Shown here in pieces: positions 31,672 to 42,610 of a stretch of 63,629 bases of DNA. The stretch spans positions 58,189 through 121,817 of the forward strand of contig VHZZ01003141.1 of the NCBI GenBank assembly GCA_009801015.1, read 5' to 3'. Within the stretch, counting starts at the first letter, position 1; every line of letters starts with the position of its first letter. The notes beneath the pieces are model-generated. The model was given only the letters and a program-made list of their open reading frames with translations, ran no database searches and was not told the DNA's origin. The translations under genes were made by a program, and so were the position numbers. The stretch comes from Silene noctiflora. Taxonomy: Eukaryota > Streptophyta > Magnoliopsida > Caryophyllales > Caryophyllaceae.

Positions 31672-33274
31672 CTTGACTCACGTTTATGAAGATCTTTCTA
31701 TCGCCAGTTTTTGCTCGAGAGTTTGCAGTGCTGCTTAAGGGTTGGTTACAATGGATAATTCGTGAAATTAGGACGTAAACTACTGAAGTGAAGTGGTATT
31801 TTAAAATGTGACGGGGAGTCAAATTTTTGTGTATATCCCGACTCGTTCATCCAGCGGCAATAGAAATTTTCCATGCAAGTTCTGTATCTTGCCTGATGCT
31901 TACATGAACATCTTGTGCTCTTATGAGAAATCGAAATGCAAGAAATTGCCCTAATCTAATTTGCACAAATTTTTGTATGGACTCAGAGTCCAACAGTAAT
32001 TGCTCTAACCTATTTGTAGTTATTGTGAGATCATTGCTCCGAAGTCCGACAGTAATACAATATTCTCGTTATTGATGTTATTTTCACTATTTTAGCTGTT
32101 ATTACTGATATTTCCCGCTGTTTTTACTAACATTTTAATAATTCACGCTGTTATTATTACATTTTTTTTTTTAAATTACGATAAAATAAAATTTATCAGT
32201 TAAATTATAGACACATTCGCTATTCCTACTTATACTACTGTTATGTCTTGAGAACGAACAAAAGGTCGTCATCCAAGGGGTATTGACCCAAAATTAAACT
32301 TGCGCATCACCTCCATTATATATTTCATGATGAATTTTGTTTACCTACGGATTATCCATCACAAGCTGAAGACGGATAATATTCCTCTCACAATAAGGTA
32401 AATGAGAGGACAAGTGGGGGAAATTGGAGCACCTCATGGTTGGTGCCACTTGCATATTGTGGGAGAGACACTATTACGTTTTCAACTTGTGACAGATAGT
32501 GCCCGTCTTTAATAAGAATTTGTGTTGCTGAAATAAGCCGAGTTGAGCTGAAGTGAAGTTAGTTAAATGAAAGCTAAAATTAAGCAAAAAAAGAACCGAA
32601 TCGTATTCAATATACCTCCATTTTAACTACACCTGACAAACGGATCAAACGGGTCAGGTTCGAGTCGGGTCATTTTGGGTTTGTAGTCTTCGGGTCGGAT
32701 CAGGTCGGTCATTTCGGGCTTGGGTCATTTTCGGGTCAGCTATTATCAAGTTATTCATAGATAATAATCAATTTGTAACAATAAATATTCGGGTCGGGTT
32801 ATACTGGGTCGGGTCAATTCTAGTTCGAGTCTTGTATTCGGATATCGGGTCAGATTATTCAAGCCGGATCAATTTTAGCAGTTCTAATATAAACCACTAA
32901 GACTTCTTTTAAGACAAACTAGTTAATTTTAATCAATGTGTTTTTAATTGAAAGTCCAGCCGCCTGAAGAATGAAGGAAAATTAATGTGGAGAGAATTGT
33001 TGTAGTTGCTTGCATCTAATCATTATTTAGGAATTACTCGTAATTACGATTATTAATCCTCATTAATAACCTTTGAAATATTCGTCACTTTAGTTGACTT
33101 GTACTCCCTCCGTTCCTGTTATTTATTCACCCTTTGATTTGGCCTAAAGATCCGTATGCTGAATAACCAGACCCGAAACTCCATATAAATAAGAGTTCAG
33201 ACCTATAGTAACCCGAAATATACAAGACCCGTTTAGCGAAATTCAAAATAACCGGACCCGTAATCCAACCACCC
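31672..33274. other. Intergenic with MITE and hAT-like remnants
   Basis: SHH1-like 3'UTR, then a MITE with tgacggatagtg-type ends at about 32345-32525, then a hAT-like CGGGTCGGGTC element at about 32634-32890 (left end tacacctgacaaacgg, no clean duplication), then a half Stowaway end (tactccctccgttcctg) at about 33103. No gene seen. Confidence 0.5.
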
Positions 33275-33374
33275 AACCCGTTAAATAGGTCTGTGTGTAG
33301 CTCGTTTAACACCAACATTAGCACATTACCAAGGGAAAATAATAATTAAAACACTGAAATCTAAACAACCTTAA

Positions 33375-33561
33375 TTTCAATAAATTTTGCTTGAGACGGT
33401 TTGAAATAAGACGGATCAAATGTCACCATTTTTTTAATAGAAATGTAACCATTTAATGACAAAATAATTTCAATAAGTCTTGCTTCAGACAATTTGAAAT
33501 GAGACGGACCAAATGTCACCATTTTTTTAATAGAAATGTAACTATTTAATGACAAAATTTT
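33375..33561 (+). repeat. 93-bp tandem duplication
   Basis: Two direct copies start at 33375 and 33468 (tttcaataa). Both contain caaatgtcaccatttttt and taatagaaatgtaac. The words agacggatcaaatg/agacggaccaaatg relate it to the AAGACGG MITE family. Confidence 0.8.
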
Positions 33562-33929
33562 ATAATTAAAGTTGTCACTTTTTACCCTGAAAATAATGGT
33601 AACAATTTATCAGAAAATAGTAACATTTTATCATAAGATAATTACATTTAGTCCGTCTTATTTCAGACGAAAAATAACCCGTTTAAAATAAGAATTTGCG
33701 TAATTTACACTACACATTCCGGTCTGAAATAAGAATTTGCGTAATTTACACTATACATTCCACATCTACCATTCTTTCGCGGTCCTTTGTCTAGTTGAAC
33801 ATCACAATAGCATACCCAACTTCCTTTATTCCTTGGCCAACTCACCTTCATAATTAAAATACCTAATAAACTGAAACAAACCTCGTACCGTTTTTATACC
33901 ATCCTACAATTATAAGTTTATGATAACAA

Positions 33930-34263
33930 CTAGTATAGTTTTCGTGCAAATGCACGGTATTTTAGATACAAATAATTGAGAATTTTACAATTAATTAAAC
34001 TAATGTAATTTACCTCCATTTTGAAAAGGGTAGAAAATTTGCACATATAATTCCAAGAGATATTTTATTAGTCTTATTTATGTAAAAGTTAACCAATGAT
34101 TGATGTTATAAAATTAATTAATACATAAATATTATTTAATCGTAAATATAGATAGTCAACAATAACTAATTAGGAAATAAATATTGTCCAGCAGAATATC
34201 ACTTGGGCAAGAAATTTGAGCGGGAGAATTTAGATATGTGTTAATCTTTTAGTATATAGGGGA
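33930..34263 (-). mobile_element. Non-autonomous Helitron H1
   Basis: Read on the minus strand: 5' end TCCCCTATATACTAAAAG, 3' end CTAG preceded by a hairpin (cgtgca-aa-tgcacg, perfect 6-bp stem at 33942-33955). It sits between A and T, as Helitrons do, with no TSD and no TIR. Shares both ends with H2 and H3. No Rep/helicase coding. Confidence 0.8.
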
Positions 34264-34324
34264 TTCTTTTTCTTCGGTGTTTGTGTCAAAAGTAAAGGTG
34301 ACCAAATGAATCAGATTTTCTAAA

Positions 34325-34513
34325 CAAAGCGTCTCCCTTGTGACGGGTCGGATCCGAAGACGGATAATGCCACTCACAAAACAAATAGGGGGGACAAGGT
34401 GGGGGCACCCCCACTTGCTTTCCTCTCTCCTCTATTTGGGCATTTTGTCTCACAAAATGGTACCCGTCTTCTCATTTGTGACGGATACCTTCCGTCACAA
34501 ATGAGAATTTGCC
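34325..34513. mobile_element. Mutator-like MITE, 189 bp
   Basis: Ends CAAAGCGTCTCCCTTGTGACGG-like (left) and, inverted, GGCAAATTCTCATTTGTGACGG-like (right). Flanked by a perfect 9-bp duplication TTTTCTAAA (34316-34324 and 34514-34522). This is the best-preserved member of the TTGTGACGG family scattered through the window. Confidence 0.85.
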
Positions 34514-34616
34514 TTTTCTAAAATAGAATAGGTTAACAAATGACCGGAACTGAGCTAATAGATAGTTATACAATATCTGAAGATTTACAAATCAAGACTT
34601 TCTTAATTTATAACAA

Positions 34617-35025
34617 CTAGTATAAATCCTGCGCGAATGCGCGGTTTTTTAGATAGAAATATTATACTCCCTCCTATTCAGCCTATATTTCCCCTTTCTC
34701 TAATATATGTGAGTAGTATTATAATGAAAGAGGAACTATAGGCTGAATAGGAGGGAGTAGAAAATAACAATTATACAATTGATATTTAACTCAATTTAAA
34801 ATTTAAATGTAAAAATTATTATTATTATTAATGTTTTGTATTAATCGGTGGAAAAACGAAAGTTCAGTATAATCCCGTTGTAGATATGATATAATGAAAC
34901 CCAATTATAGATATGATATAATAAAAGTCCAATTACATATATGATATAATAAAAGCCCAATTACAGCCAAATTCATTTAGGCGGGAAAATTTTGGAGATC
35001 TCTTATTCTTTTAGTATAAGGGGGA
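34617..35025 (-). mobile_element. Non-autonomous Helitron H2
   Basis: Minus strand: 5' TCCCCCTTATACTAAAAG, 3' hairpin (gcgc-gaat-gcgc, about 34631-34642) followed by CTAG. Host A lies at 34616. Carries the Stowaway MITE at 34667-34757 inside it, so it is older than that insertion. Abuts H3, separated by eight bases. Confidence 0.8.
34667..34757. mobile_element. Stowaway MITE nested in Helitron H2
   Basis: A 91-bp element, almost entirely inverted repeat: CTCCCTCCTATTCAGCCTAT at the left, ATAGGCTGAATAGGAGGGAG at the right, with TA on both sides (34665-34666, 34758-34759). The perfect 20-bp TIR indicates a fairly recent insertion. Confidence 0.93.
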
Positions 35026-35033
35026 CTATTAGA

Positions 35034-35760
35034 CTAGTATAAATCCCGTACTACAGTACGATATTTGTACAGGGCTGTGCTAGAGGAAGTTATAATTGAA
35101 ATGCTGTCATTAAATATTTTTGTATTTAATAAATCTACTATTATAAAGGTTTGTATTAAGACGAACTTTGAATCACCTATAGTAGTTGATAATTCCTTTT
35201 TTGTGTAATTTATGAAATTTGGCCTACATGAATTACATAAAAGGTATTTTAGATGCTTGATATTTTTTAGGAAGTTGATTTGGGAAAAAAAATTTAGAAA
35301 TTAATTTTAAAGATTTAACAAATTACATCTCTATATTTCTTGATTTTTAAGATAATATATTTTTTTTAATAAATGAAATCAGATTAGTCAGAAAGATTTT
35401 GTTAGAATAACCCTGCGCAAGATTTTTTAGCAAGATTTTTTCCAATTAATGGAACCATATTAATGGACTAAATTAACCGTGGACCAAATTACTTCATTAG
35501 TTAGAATTTCTCAAGAGTAATAATAACAATATATTATTGCTGAAAATAGAATAGGTTTAATTCCAATTAGTGTAGTTTTTTTTTTGCTCAAAATAAATTG
35601 ATTACAATATATTATTTTTGAAAATATTAGAGGATATTTATTAATTGACTACAATATATTATTGCTGAAAATAGAAGAGAATTTTTTGCGCAAAGAAACA
35701 GTGTAGCGGGAAAAATGAGCGTGATTACCTAAACTTGTTAATCTTTTAATCTTGAGGGGA
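35034..35760 (-). mobile_element. Non-autonomous Helitron H3
   Basis: Minus strand: 5' TCCCCTCAAGATTAAAAG, 3' hairpin (cgtac-taca-gtacg, about 35048-35061) followed by CTAG. Host A at 35033 and T at 35761. 727 bp, AT-rich, with internal repeats (acaatatattattgctgaaa occurs twice in similar form). No coding capacity. Confidence 0.78.
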
Positions 35761-35861
35761 TTTTACGACAACTGAATTCATTTATATTCGTGTTGTCATA
35801 CAATCACGACGACATAGAATCCTACTATCCAGATCGATATTCTAACAACTTTAATTTGAAC

Positions 35862-36042
35862 CAGTCCGGATCCTCTGTCCCATTTACGTGTCCCATCTTA
35901 TGTCCCATTGCCTTAATATTCTGACACCTCATCCTTAGATAATATCTACATACTTGTTTTTAATGTTTATTGCTTACGTGTTAAACGGAGAGATATTGGG
36001 ACATAAAATGTGACACGAAAATGGGACAGAAAATCCAGACTG
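35862..36042. mobile_element. Mutator-like MITE in the LFS-like 1 promoter
   Basis: A 181-bp element. Left CAGTCCGGATCCTCTGTCCC and inverted right CAGTCTGGATTTTCTGTCCC; the similarity continues through catttacgtgtcccat. Perfect 9-bp duplication AATTTGAAC (35853-35861, 36043-36051). It lies 12 bp upstream of the TATA box. The paralogous promoter (43138-43156) is uninterrupted. Confidence 0.92.
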
Positions 36043-36053
36043 AATTTGAACAA

Positions 36054-36059
36054 TATAAA
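36054..36059 (+). promoter_or_regulatory. TATA box of LFS-like 1
   Basis: tataaa within caatataaaagaacacccaa, conserved in the second copy at 43151-43156. The ATG follows 38 bases further, so the leader is very short. Confidence 0.65.
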
Positions 36060-36096
36060 AGAACACCCAACCCAAGGCCTCTCATATTCTAAAAAA

Positions 36097-36585
36097 ATGG
36101 GAGAAGAAAACACAAGAAAATGGGAAGGAGAAACAAGAGTAGAAATAGAAAACATAACACCAAAACAAATATGGCCATTAATATCGGACTTTTGTTCCTT
36201 AACCAAATGGGTTCCACATGTTAAAAGATGTTATTTAGTTGAAGGTGTACCAAATGAAGTGGGTATGATCCGGTACTGCGGTACGACCGAGTTCCCAAGT
36301 GAAGGCGAACAATGGGCTAATGAGAAACTCCTTATGATCGACTCTTCAAACATGTGTTTTTCTTATGCGATTCTTGATAATAACTTAGGGTTTAAGGGAT
36401 ATGTCGCGACTGTCCGATTGGAACGAGTCGACGGTGAAGATGACGGGGTTTGTGGGTGTAGGATTGTCTGGTCTTTTGTAGCTGATCCTGTTGATAGGTT
36501 TACTTTGGAGGGTTTGGTTGGTTTCATTAGTTCCGTTGCTCAAGTTATGGCTAAAAGAATGGAAAAATCTTTGGTTCGAGATTAA
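36097..36585 (+). CDS. Lachrymatory-factor-synthase-like START/Bet v1-fold protein 1
   Basis: Intronless, 162 residues (MGEENTRKWEGE ... MEKSLVRD). The family is Polyketide_cyc2/START-like, the group containing onion LFS and Arabidopsis lipid-transport/cyclase-like proteins of unknown substrate. Diagnostic features: IWPLISDFCSLTKWVPHV, the GMIRYC strand, and the CRIVWSFVADP strand before the long C-terminal helix (FISSVAQVMAKRMEKSL). R59 and E76 have the 17-residue spacing of onion LFS R71/E88, so a catalytic or ligand pocket may be intact. Whether it rearranges a sulfenic acid is not shown; most non-Allium relatives have no known substrate. The ATG at 36097 is chosen because both paralogues start there. 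The in-frame upstream ATG/TTG extension at 36010 lies within the MITE. Confidence 0.9.
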   Translation: MGEENTRKWEGETRVEIENITPKQIWPLISDFCSLTKWVPHVKRCYLVEGVPNEVGMIRYCGTTEFPSEGEQWANEKLLMIDSSNMCFSYAILDNNLGFKGYVATVRLERVDGEDDGVCGCRIVWSFVADPVDRFTLEGLVGFISSVAQVMAKRMEKSLVRD

Positions 36586-36590
36586 TTAAT

Positions 36591-36731
36591 TAAGTGTATG
36601 CATGCATGGTACTACGTATTAAATATCGGTTTGAGATTTAATCGCAAAATTAGTCATTATTGTATTAAGTGTATGAGCATGGTACTAAATATCGGTTTGA
36701 GATTTAATATTGAAATCAGTCATTATAGTAC
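36591..36731 (+). repeat. Tandem duplication in the LFS-like 1 3'UTR
   Basis: Copies at 36591-36665 and 36666-36731 share taagtgtatg, catggtact and aaatatcggtttgagattta. Block B has a single copy (interrupted by a MITE), so this arose after the segmental duplication. Confidence 0.75.
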
Positions 36732-36834
36732 GTAGGGTGGCCTCTAATGAGACTTCGTTATGAACAATTGTATCAGTCAAGGGTATCTATATAGATCACT
36801 TCGTTACCATTTTATCATTAGGTTCAAGTCTAAG

Positions 36835-38839
36835 TGTGGATCATTTAGTCGCTTTAAGGCGGCCCGGAAACGTGGAAACCGGAATGCCACCATAAGACAA
36901 ACACATGGTTGGCTCCAAGACCATCCGAGGCTTGAACCAGTGCCGAGCCGAGCCTATGATACTTCGTCAAGGCCGATGCTCGGAGCTCGGAGCTTTGTAT
37001 CGAGCCGGGTTATTAGTACGGGCGAGGCCACGTGGAGCCATAATGTAGATACCCTTGACGGATACAATTGTTCCCTATATAAATAGAGAAGTAAGAGAAC
37101 ACTTTTCACCAAGTAAGGTATTTAATCTCCCAATTTCTAAGCCTAGTACTTTCTCTCACTAGAATTGGATGGCCCAAGGTAACTCTTCACGATAAACTTG
37201 GTTGGTAACAATATGTATAAAAGGTCTGACTTAGGCATCGGAGGGGCTTTCCTCGCAATCCCACCCCTGAGTCTAGATTTGCTCTTTGTTTCAGGTACAA
37301 CCGAGAGAGGAGAAATCTCACAAGAACCTCACATCCACATAGGTAGAACCCGTTGTACTAGCTTAGCATAATCATCTCTTATTAGTTTCGTGTATAACTA
37401 CATTTAACATTCTATGTATTTATATTCGAAACAATTGACGCCGCCGTCTGTGGAGAACCTAAACACAAATTAAAAGTCCTAAAAAACAATCACCTACCCA
37501 AGAAGCTATGATGTCCGACCCCAACAACATTAAAACCCTCGTCACTAATCCTCGATATCGGATGCCGACCATGATTGAGACAAACCATGATGACCAATCC
37601 TAGGCAGTGGAATCGTCACTGAAGTCGCCCAATGGGCACGAAATGAGCATGAAGGAGACAGAACCACAATCATTGTAGACAATGATGTGGAAGAAAATGA
37701 GGTCGATGAAATGACTCCAAACCATGAGTTTTCTGACCAATGGGCGTTCATCACAAGAATGATGGCCGGGGACAAGGCAAAAGCAAAGAAAATCACGGTG
37801 ACGAAGGACCTGCGCAACACGCCCCCATAATGAAAATCCAACGCGCGATAACGTGGCCAACAACCCAAATGAAAAACCAGGGGAAACCACACACAGGGAG
37901 CCGAGATGAAAGACCGTGGTGGGACAATTACCAAATCGGTGACGAACCTGACAATAACCACATTCAAAAAGGAAATGATGGGCTGCTCTATGGACAAGTT
38001 CAAAAATATGGTTAATACAATCAATGGATGCTCTGACTCATGGATCACCTCACCTTATTCGAGTGCCATATGAGCACCCGTCAGGCATCATATGTCGTGT
38101 GGTGGAGAGTTTTCCCAACAACGCTCATATATAGGACTAGCCCAATGTATAATGGATCCACAACCTCCCTCAGGGATAGTTGGACAACTACTACACCGTC
38201 CAAGAGAAGTTTTTATCTTACTATGCGGGTAACAAATGAAAGGAGAAAGAAACAATAGAGTTGCTGCAAATTCTGAAGAGGAAGAAAAAGTCCATCCGAG
38301 AGTTTGTTTGCCGTTTTGATCTCATGGTTTGCTCCATAATGAAGAGCGCGATGCTCCAGACCAACCCAAAAACCATGGTGGATACAAGAAAAATCGCCGA
38401 AGGCTACATCCGAGAGGAAGAATATTCCAAGACGTACGGAGAGTAACCCTCCGAGAAAAGTCACATTGATGACAAAGAAGATGGACGATAAAGAAGGAAC
38501 AAAAATAGGAAAGGGAAGAGCATACATGAGCGGCTCGTCTCACTAAGGGAAAAGAAGGCATGGGTGTCGTGATACGAGCCATACACGCCATTCACCGCCG
38601 CTTGAGCCGATATCTATGCCGGGACAAGGGATGACCCGAGGTGGAAGAGGCCACCAAAGATGAACTCAGGCGGAGATAAATACAAATGGTGTGAATACCA
38701 CAAGCAGAATAGACATATCACAGAAGATTGCCAACAATTCACTGATGACATGGACGACCTCATAAAACAGGGGAACCTCAAGTAATTCAAAGCTCGAACA
38801 CCGACGTAGGGCGGCAAAGGAGAAAAGCCGAAGAATATC
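36835..38839 (+). mobile_element. Decayed Ty3/gypsy LTR retrotransposon, 5' LTR and gag remnant
   Basis: LTR-like GC-richer sequence carries a TATA box (ctatataaatag near 37076) and ends near 37433. It is followed by a primer-binding-site-like motif at 37434-37455 (ttgacgccgccgtctgtgg). The gag region begins with an ATG at 37508 and meets a stop at 37601. Readable gag pieces survive in shifted frames: IREFVCRFDLM at about 38297 and a CCHC-like knuckle remnant (KWCEYHKQNRHITEDCQQ) at about 38682-38735. No pol found; the element is broken off at 38839 by another LTR insertion. The left LTR boundary is uncertain. Confidence 0.7.
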
Positions 38840-40224
38840 TGTAATACCTGGATTTTTTGAGACTTCTGAAGGAACTGTGGTATGTGTGAGAGGACCTTAG
38901 GCTAGACGAGAGGCTACTTATGAGTGAGGTATGACTGTATAGTGGACCAAGTGTGACTTATACTAGACCGAGTGTGTGTGCAGTGGACCGAGTGGTCCTG
39001 CGCACTCGGCCAAGTGCACTGTGTCAGACGGATTATAAACTATGTTGGGATCTATGTTTCACCTAACCCTAAACCATTCCCCCCTCTCTCTATCTAAGCT
39101 TCGAAATCCTCTCCATTCTCTCTAAAACTATTCTAAAACCTTCTCCATGGGATTCAAGCTTAGATTTGAAGATTTCACACCTTTCTCCTTCTTCCCTTCA
39201 CCTTGTAAGCTAAGATCTATCCTTTTTTATTTCTTTATGAATCCTAACTTTTGAGGGTTTTTGTTGGGTTTATTAATTAGTAATTATTAGTAGTAATATG
39301 GGTAATTAAAGAGTATTAATAAGAGATTTTATATAATATTAGAGTATAAGATACATTGTTATGATTATTATGTAATTTATGCAGGATAGACGATTTTATG
39401 AGACAGGATCTTACTTGTTTTGAGTAGCTTATGAAGTATGCTAAAATGTAGGATTTTCCTACTCAATTTCGGTAATATGAATATTGTTCATAAGTCATTA
39501 TTGTTGTTGTTGGTCATACATGGTAATTAGATTGGATTACAACATGAGATTTGATGACGGCATGTGTCTTAGTAGATGGTTGTAATTAAGATGATTACAT
39601 TATAATATGTTAATAGAGGAAATTGCATCATGAGGTATGTTTGTTAATCGCAATTCATGTGAAAGATTTATGTTTGGTATTTGTGTGCATATTGTGGCAT
39701 ATATAATTGTGGTGGATGTTGGAGGTTGTTGGTGAAGAGGTGGTGGTGATACGTGGTTATTGAGGAGACGTAAGACGGGTCGGGAGACCGTCATACACTT
39801 GCGTCGCCTTTTGAAGTTTCGCACTCCAAGAGAGACGTGCACGTTTATGACTTGAGTACGGAGGGGTTTGTGTGGTGACACGATGCCTAACAGGGGTCCG
39901 GTTTGCATCCGGACACGGTACCAAGGGCGTGTCCCGAGTACCTGTTTTACGAGTTGCGGTTCGGCTGTTTGGTGGGGGGTGCTGCGGTGCCGTCACCGGG
40001 ATATGTACGGAGATGGAGATTGTACCATATGTGTGTTACATCATTAATATCATATTCATGTTTACGTGTCGCGTCTTGAGTATTTGTACTATCGAAACTG
40101 ACGTGTGTTGGTTGTTTGTAAATCGTCACCTGCTTAAATTGGGGTGGTATGTGTCGATCCATATGATATTTCCGATCATGGGGAGCAGTTTGAATACAGG
40201 TCGGTTTTATTGACGAGCGAGACG
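38840..40224 (+). mobile_element. LTR fragment, outer copy
   Basis: Begins TGTAATACC within the gag remnant and shows the same architecture as the LTR at 40225: a block of 'cactcgg/ccgagtg' words near 38990-39020 followed by a CT-rich downstream segment near 39075. Its right end is not identified, because it is interrupted at 40224 by the inner LTR. Confidence 0.6.
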
Positions 40225-41357
40225 TGTAATACCTGTCCTTTTGGGGGACCCGTTGATTGACTCTAGGCACCGTGGACTACGTTAGACTCGTCTTCTTAGA
40301 CGCTTGGACTCGACTTAGTATGAGACACTCGGTCGAGTTTGGGGCACTCGACCGAGTGCGACTGACTCGGTCGAGTATGTTGGTAATCGACCGAGTGTGC
40401 GGTTCACAACGTAATATAATATTACGCGGAAGTCGTGACTCGGAATCATTTCATTCTTTCTTTTCCGCAACCCTAGAAATCAGAACACTCTTTGTCTTAC
40501 CTTTCTCTTCCCTATCTACATTTCTAGCCTCCACCTGGGAGACCAACATGGGTATGGATGTGTACGCCGATCCCGGCCTAGTTATCCGATCGTCTAATAA
40601 GGTAAGTCACCATCACCATACATTTCTAGCCTCGACCTGGGAGACCAACACTGGTTACTATGGAGTTTGGAGGTGATGGCTACTATACTATGGTTGTTAT
40701 GTTTATTATCGTATTGCATTGTTGTATAGTTGACTGACCCCGTTTCTGTTTTCAAAAATGTGATGATCCATTCGGGGATAGTGAGCAGGTTGTTTACTGG
40801 TTTAGTTGATGTTATGGATGCTTTGCTGCTTGGTGTTTATGTGGGATGGGAGATCGTATGACGTAGAGATCAATGTTTATAGCTTTTAGTAGAGTCACCA
40901 GTTGTATCACTCTTTAATATGTATAGTTATATTGCCTTTCAGTTCCCACAGTAACTTGTAAAGTACTTAATAAACGTTTTTGTGGTCAATTTGATACTCC
41001 CTCCGATCCAGACCAAAGGTAACACTTATTATAAACGGACGATCCAAACCAAAGGTAACATTCCTTATTTGGCCCACACATTACCAAGTTACCCTTATAC
41101 CATTTGATATTTACACAAAATGCCATTACATACCCCACTTACCAACTCACAATTAAACCCACAATTAGATACCCCACCTATTTTTTCCCTCTTTACCCTT
41201 ACTTTTTCCACCTTTTCTTAAATACTCCATTTTTGCTTATGTTACCTTTCGTCTGGACCGGAGGGAGTATGTACTTACCTCGGGTAACCGGGATGGTAGT
41301 GACCTTGGTTATCAAGGAAGGCCTAGTTAAGGCTCCTTGGTAAGTAGAGGTGTTACA
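40225..41357 (+). mobile_element. Solo LTR, inner copy
   Basis: TGTAATACC ... GGTGTTACA, 1133 bp including a later Stowaway insertion. The flanks agacg (40220-40224) and ggacg (41358-41362) fit a 5-bp target duplication with one change. About 40322-40403 holds a repeated palindromic word ACTCGGTCGAGT/ACTCGACCGAGT. No internal coding domain adjoins it, so it looks like a solo LTR from unequal recombination of a gypsy-type element. Confidence 0.7.
40997..41267. mobile_element. Stowaway MITE inside the solo LTR
   Basis: A 271-bp element, CTCCCTCCGATCCAGACCAA at the left and its near-inverse (tcgtctggaccggagggag) at the right, with TA on both sides (40995-40996, 41268-41269). Confidence 0.92.
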
Positions 41358-41866
41358 GGACGGGCCGAGCCACGAGTATTGAGCGTTGACGTCCAGGCCA
41401 ATTGCATCATCCAGATTGATGATATCACAGAAAGACCAGGATCAGGGCAGATGAGAATATGGAAGTCGTTATGCTATCAGGCTCAAGGAGGATGTTGTTT
41501 TCTTCAAGTGGGTGTGTGTGTAATATTCCATGTTAACTAAAGACGTTATTCAGATGGGGTACCTCATTGAAGATGTCCATTAATAAGCTTAAATAACTAG
41601 TTTTTAAAGGAATTGAAAGTACTACTTTTATCAACAAAGTGCAATTTCTTTTATGTCAGCCCACAGTAAGAAAACCACAGTTGAGTGCGTGCTTGCTGAG
41701 ATAATCTCCGAATAAGTGATTTCAAGGGAGGGTTTTCAAGATGCGCATGAGTGGGGTTAAAATACGTTGTGGACGAAGTACACAGTCTGTCAAGTTACCG
41801 TAAGTAGCCGCTTTCGATCCACGCTATAAACCTGTATAAATCAGACTCATACATATTAATATATAA
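41358..41866. other. Unassigned, probably retroelement debris
   Basis: Follows the solo LTR. Probably continues the interrupted outer elements, but no protein or boundary could be recognised. Confidence 0.4.
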
Positions 41867-42266
41867 GGGTAAGATTATTGGTAGTCTTGAGACAAGACTT
41901 TGGTAAGTCTTAAGACAAGACTCACTCAAGACTACCAATAATCTACAAAAGTCTTGACAAAGTCTTAAGTTGAGTCTTGGAAATCCAAGACTCAACTTAA
42001 GACTTTAGGTGAGTCTTGACTCTTGACCCCACCATGAGTGGAAAGTATCCAATTAATGAATACCATGTGACATTTTTTTTTGAAAAAAAAAAAGTAAGTG
42101 AAGTGGAAAGTAGAAAAGTAGAGTTTGAGGTGAGTCTGACGGATAATGTATAAAGTCTGAGGTGAGTCTGAGGTAAGTCTGAACAATAAAGAAATAATAA
42201 AAGTTAGTGAAAAGTTGATGTGGCAGAGTCTTAAGACTTTGGAGAGTCTGACGGATAATCTTACCC
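41867..42266. mobile_element. PIF/Harbinger (Tourist-like) MITE
   Basis: A 400-bp element with ends GGGTAAGATTAT and ATAATCTTACCC and TAA on both sides (41864-41866, 42267-42269). The interior is crowded with agtcttga/tcaagact words in both orientations, giving several possible hairpins. Confidence 0.85.
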
Positions 42267-42365
42267 TAACCGAAGCTCCCGACCCATTAAACCAGTCTAC
42301 GTGGAGCTCATTTGATATCAACATTAGTAGATTACAATGGAAAAAAAAAGTACAACCCTTTAAAT

Positions 42366-42573
42366 AATACCTGTCCCGATCAATTGTTATCCTTTGATGA
42401 TTTTGGCACAAAGACCAAGGAAAAAGAAGGGAGTCAATTACTAAATGACAAGTTGACCAAATTGAGTGTGGATAATCAAATTGTTCATCAAGTTCATTCT
42501 TAAAATAAAAAGAATAACAATTGACCAAGACACCCTAAAATAGAATATGAAAAAAATGACCGGACAAAAGGAG
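42366..42573. mobile_element. Degenerate Stowaway MITE, copy of the 27700 family
   Basis: Shares ggcacaaagaccaaggaaaa, the following caattayaagatgacaagt-like stretch and atgaccgg with the element at 27700-27907. The terminal CTCCCTCCG is eroded. Confidence 0.75.
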
Positions 42574-42610
42574 TATTCCATATGCAACCTTAATTTATTC
42601 AAACCTAGAA

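Larger units (their letters stand above)
33275..36735 (+). repeat. Segmental duplication, block A (LFS-like copy 1)
   Basis: Matches block B (42283-43930) through promoter-distal sequence (for example ttccttggccaactcac at 33829 versus the same words near 42890), the promoter, the whole coding region and the 3'UTR. Block A is longer because it holds three Helitrons, two MULE MITEs and a Stowaway MITE that block B lacks. Confidence 0.85.

Noticed and set aside
37545..38527. Open frames on both strands between the LFS-like copies
   Set aside because: They overlap each other and the decayed gypsy gag; only short pieces in the plus strand resemble gag.
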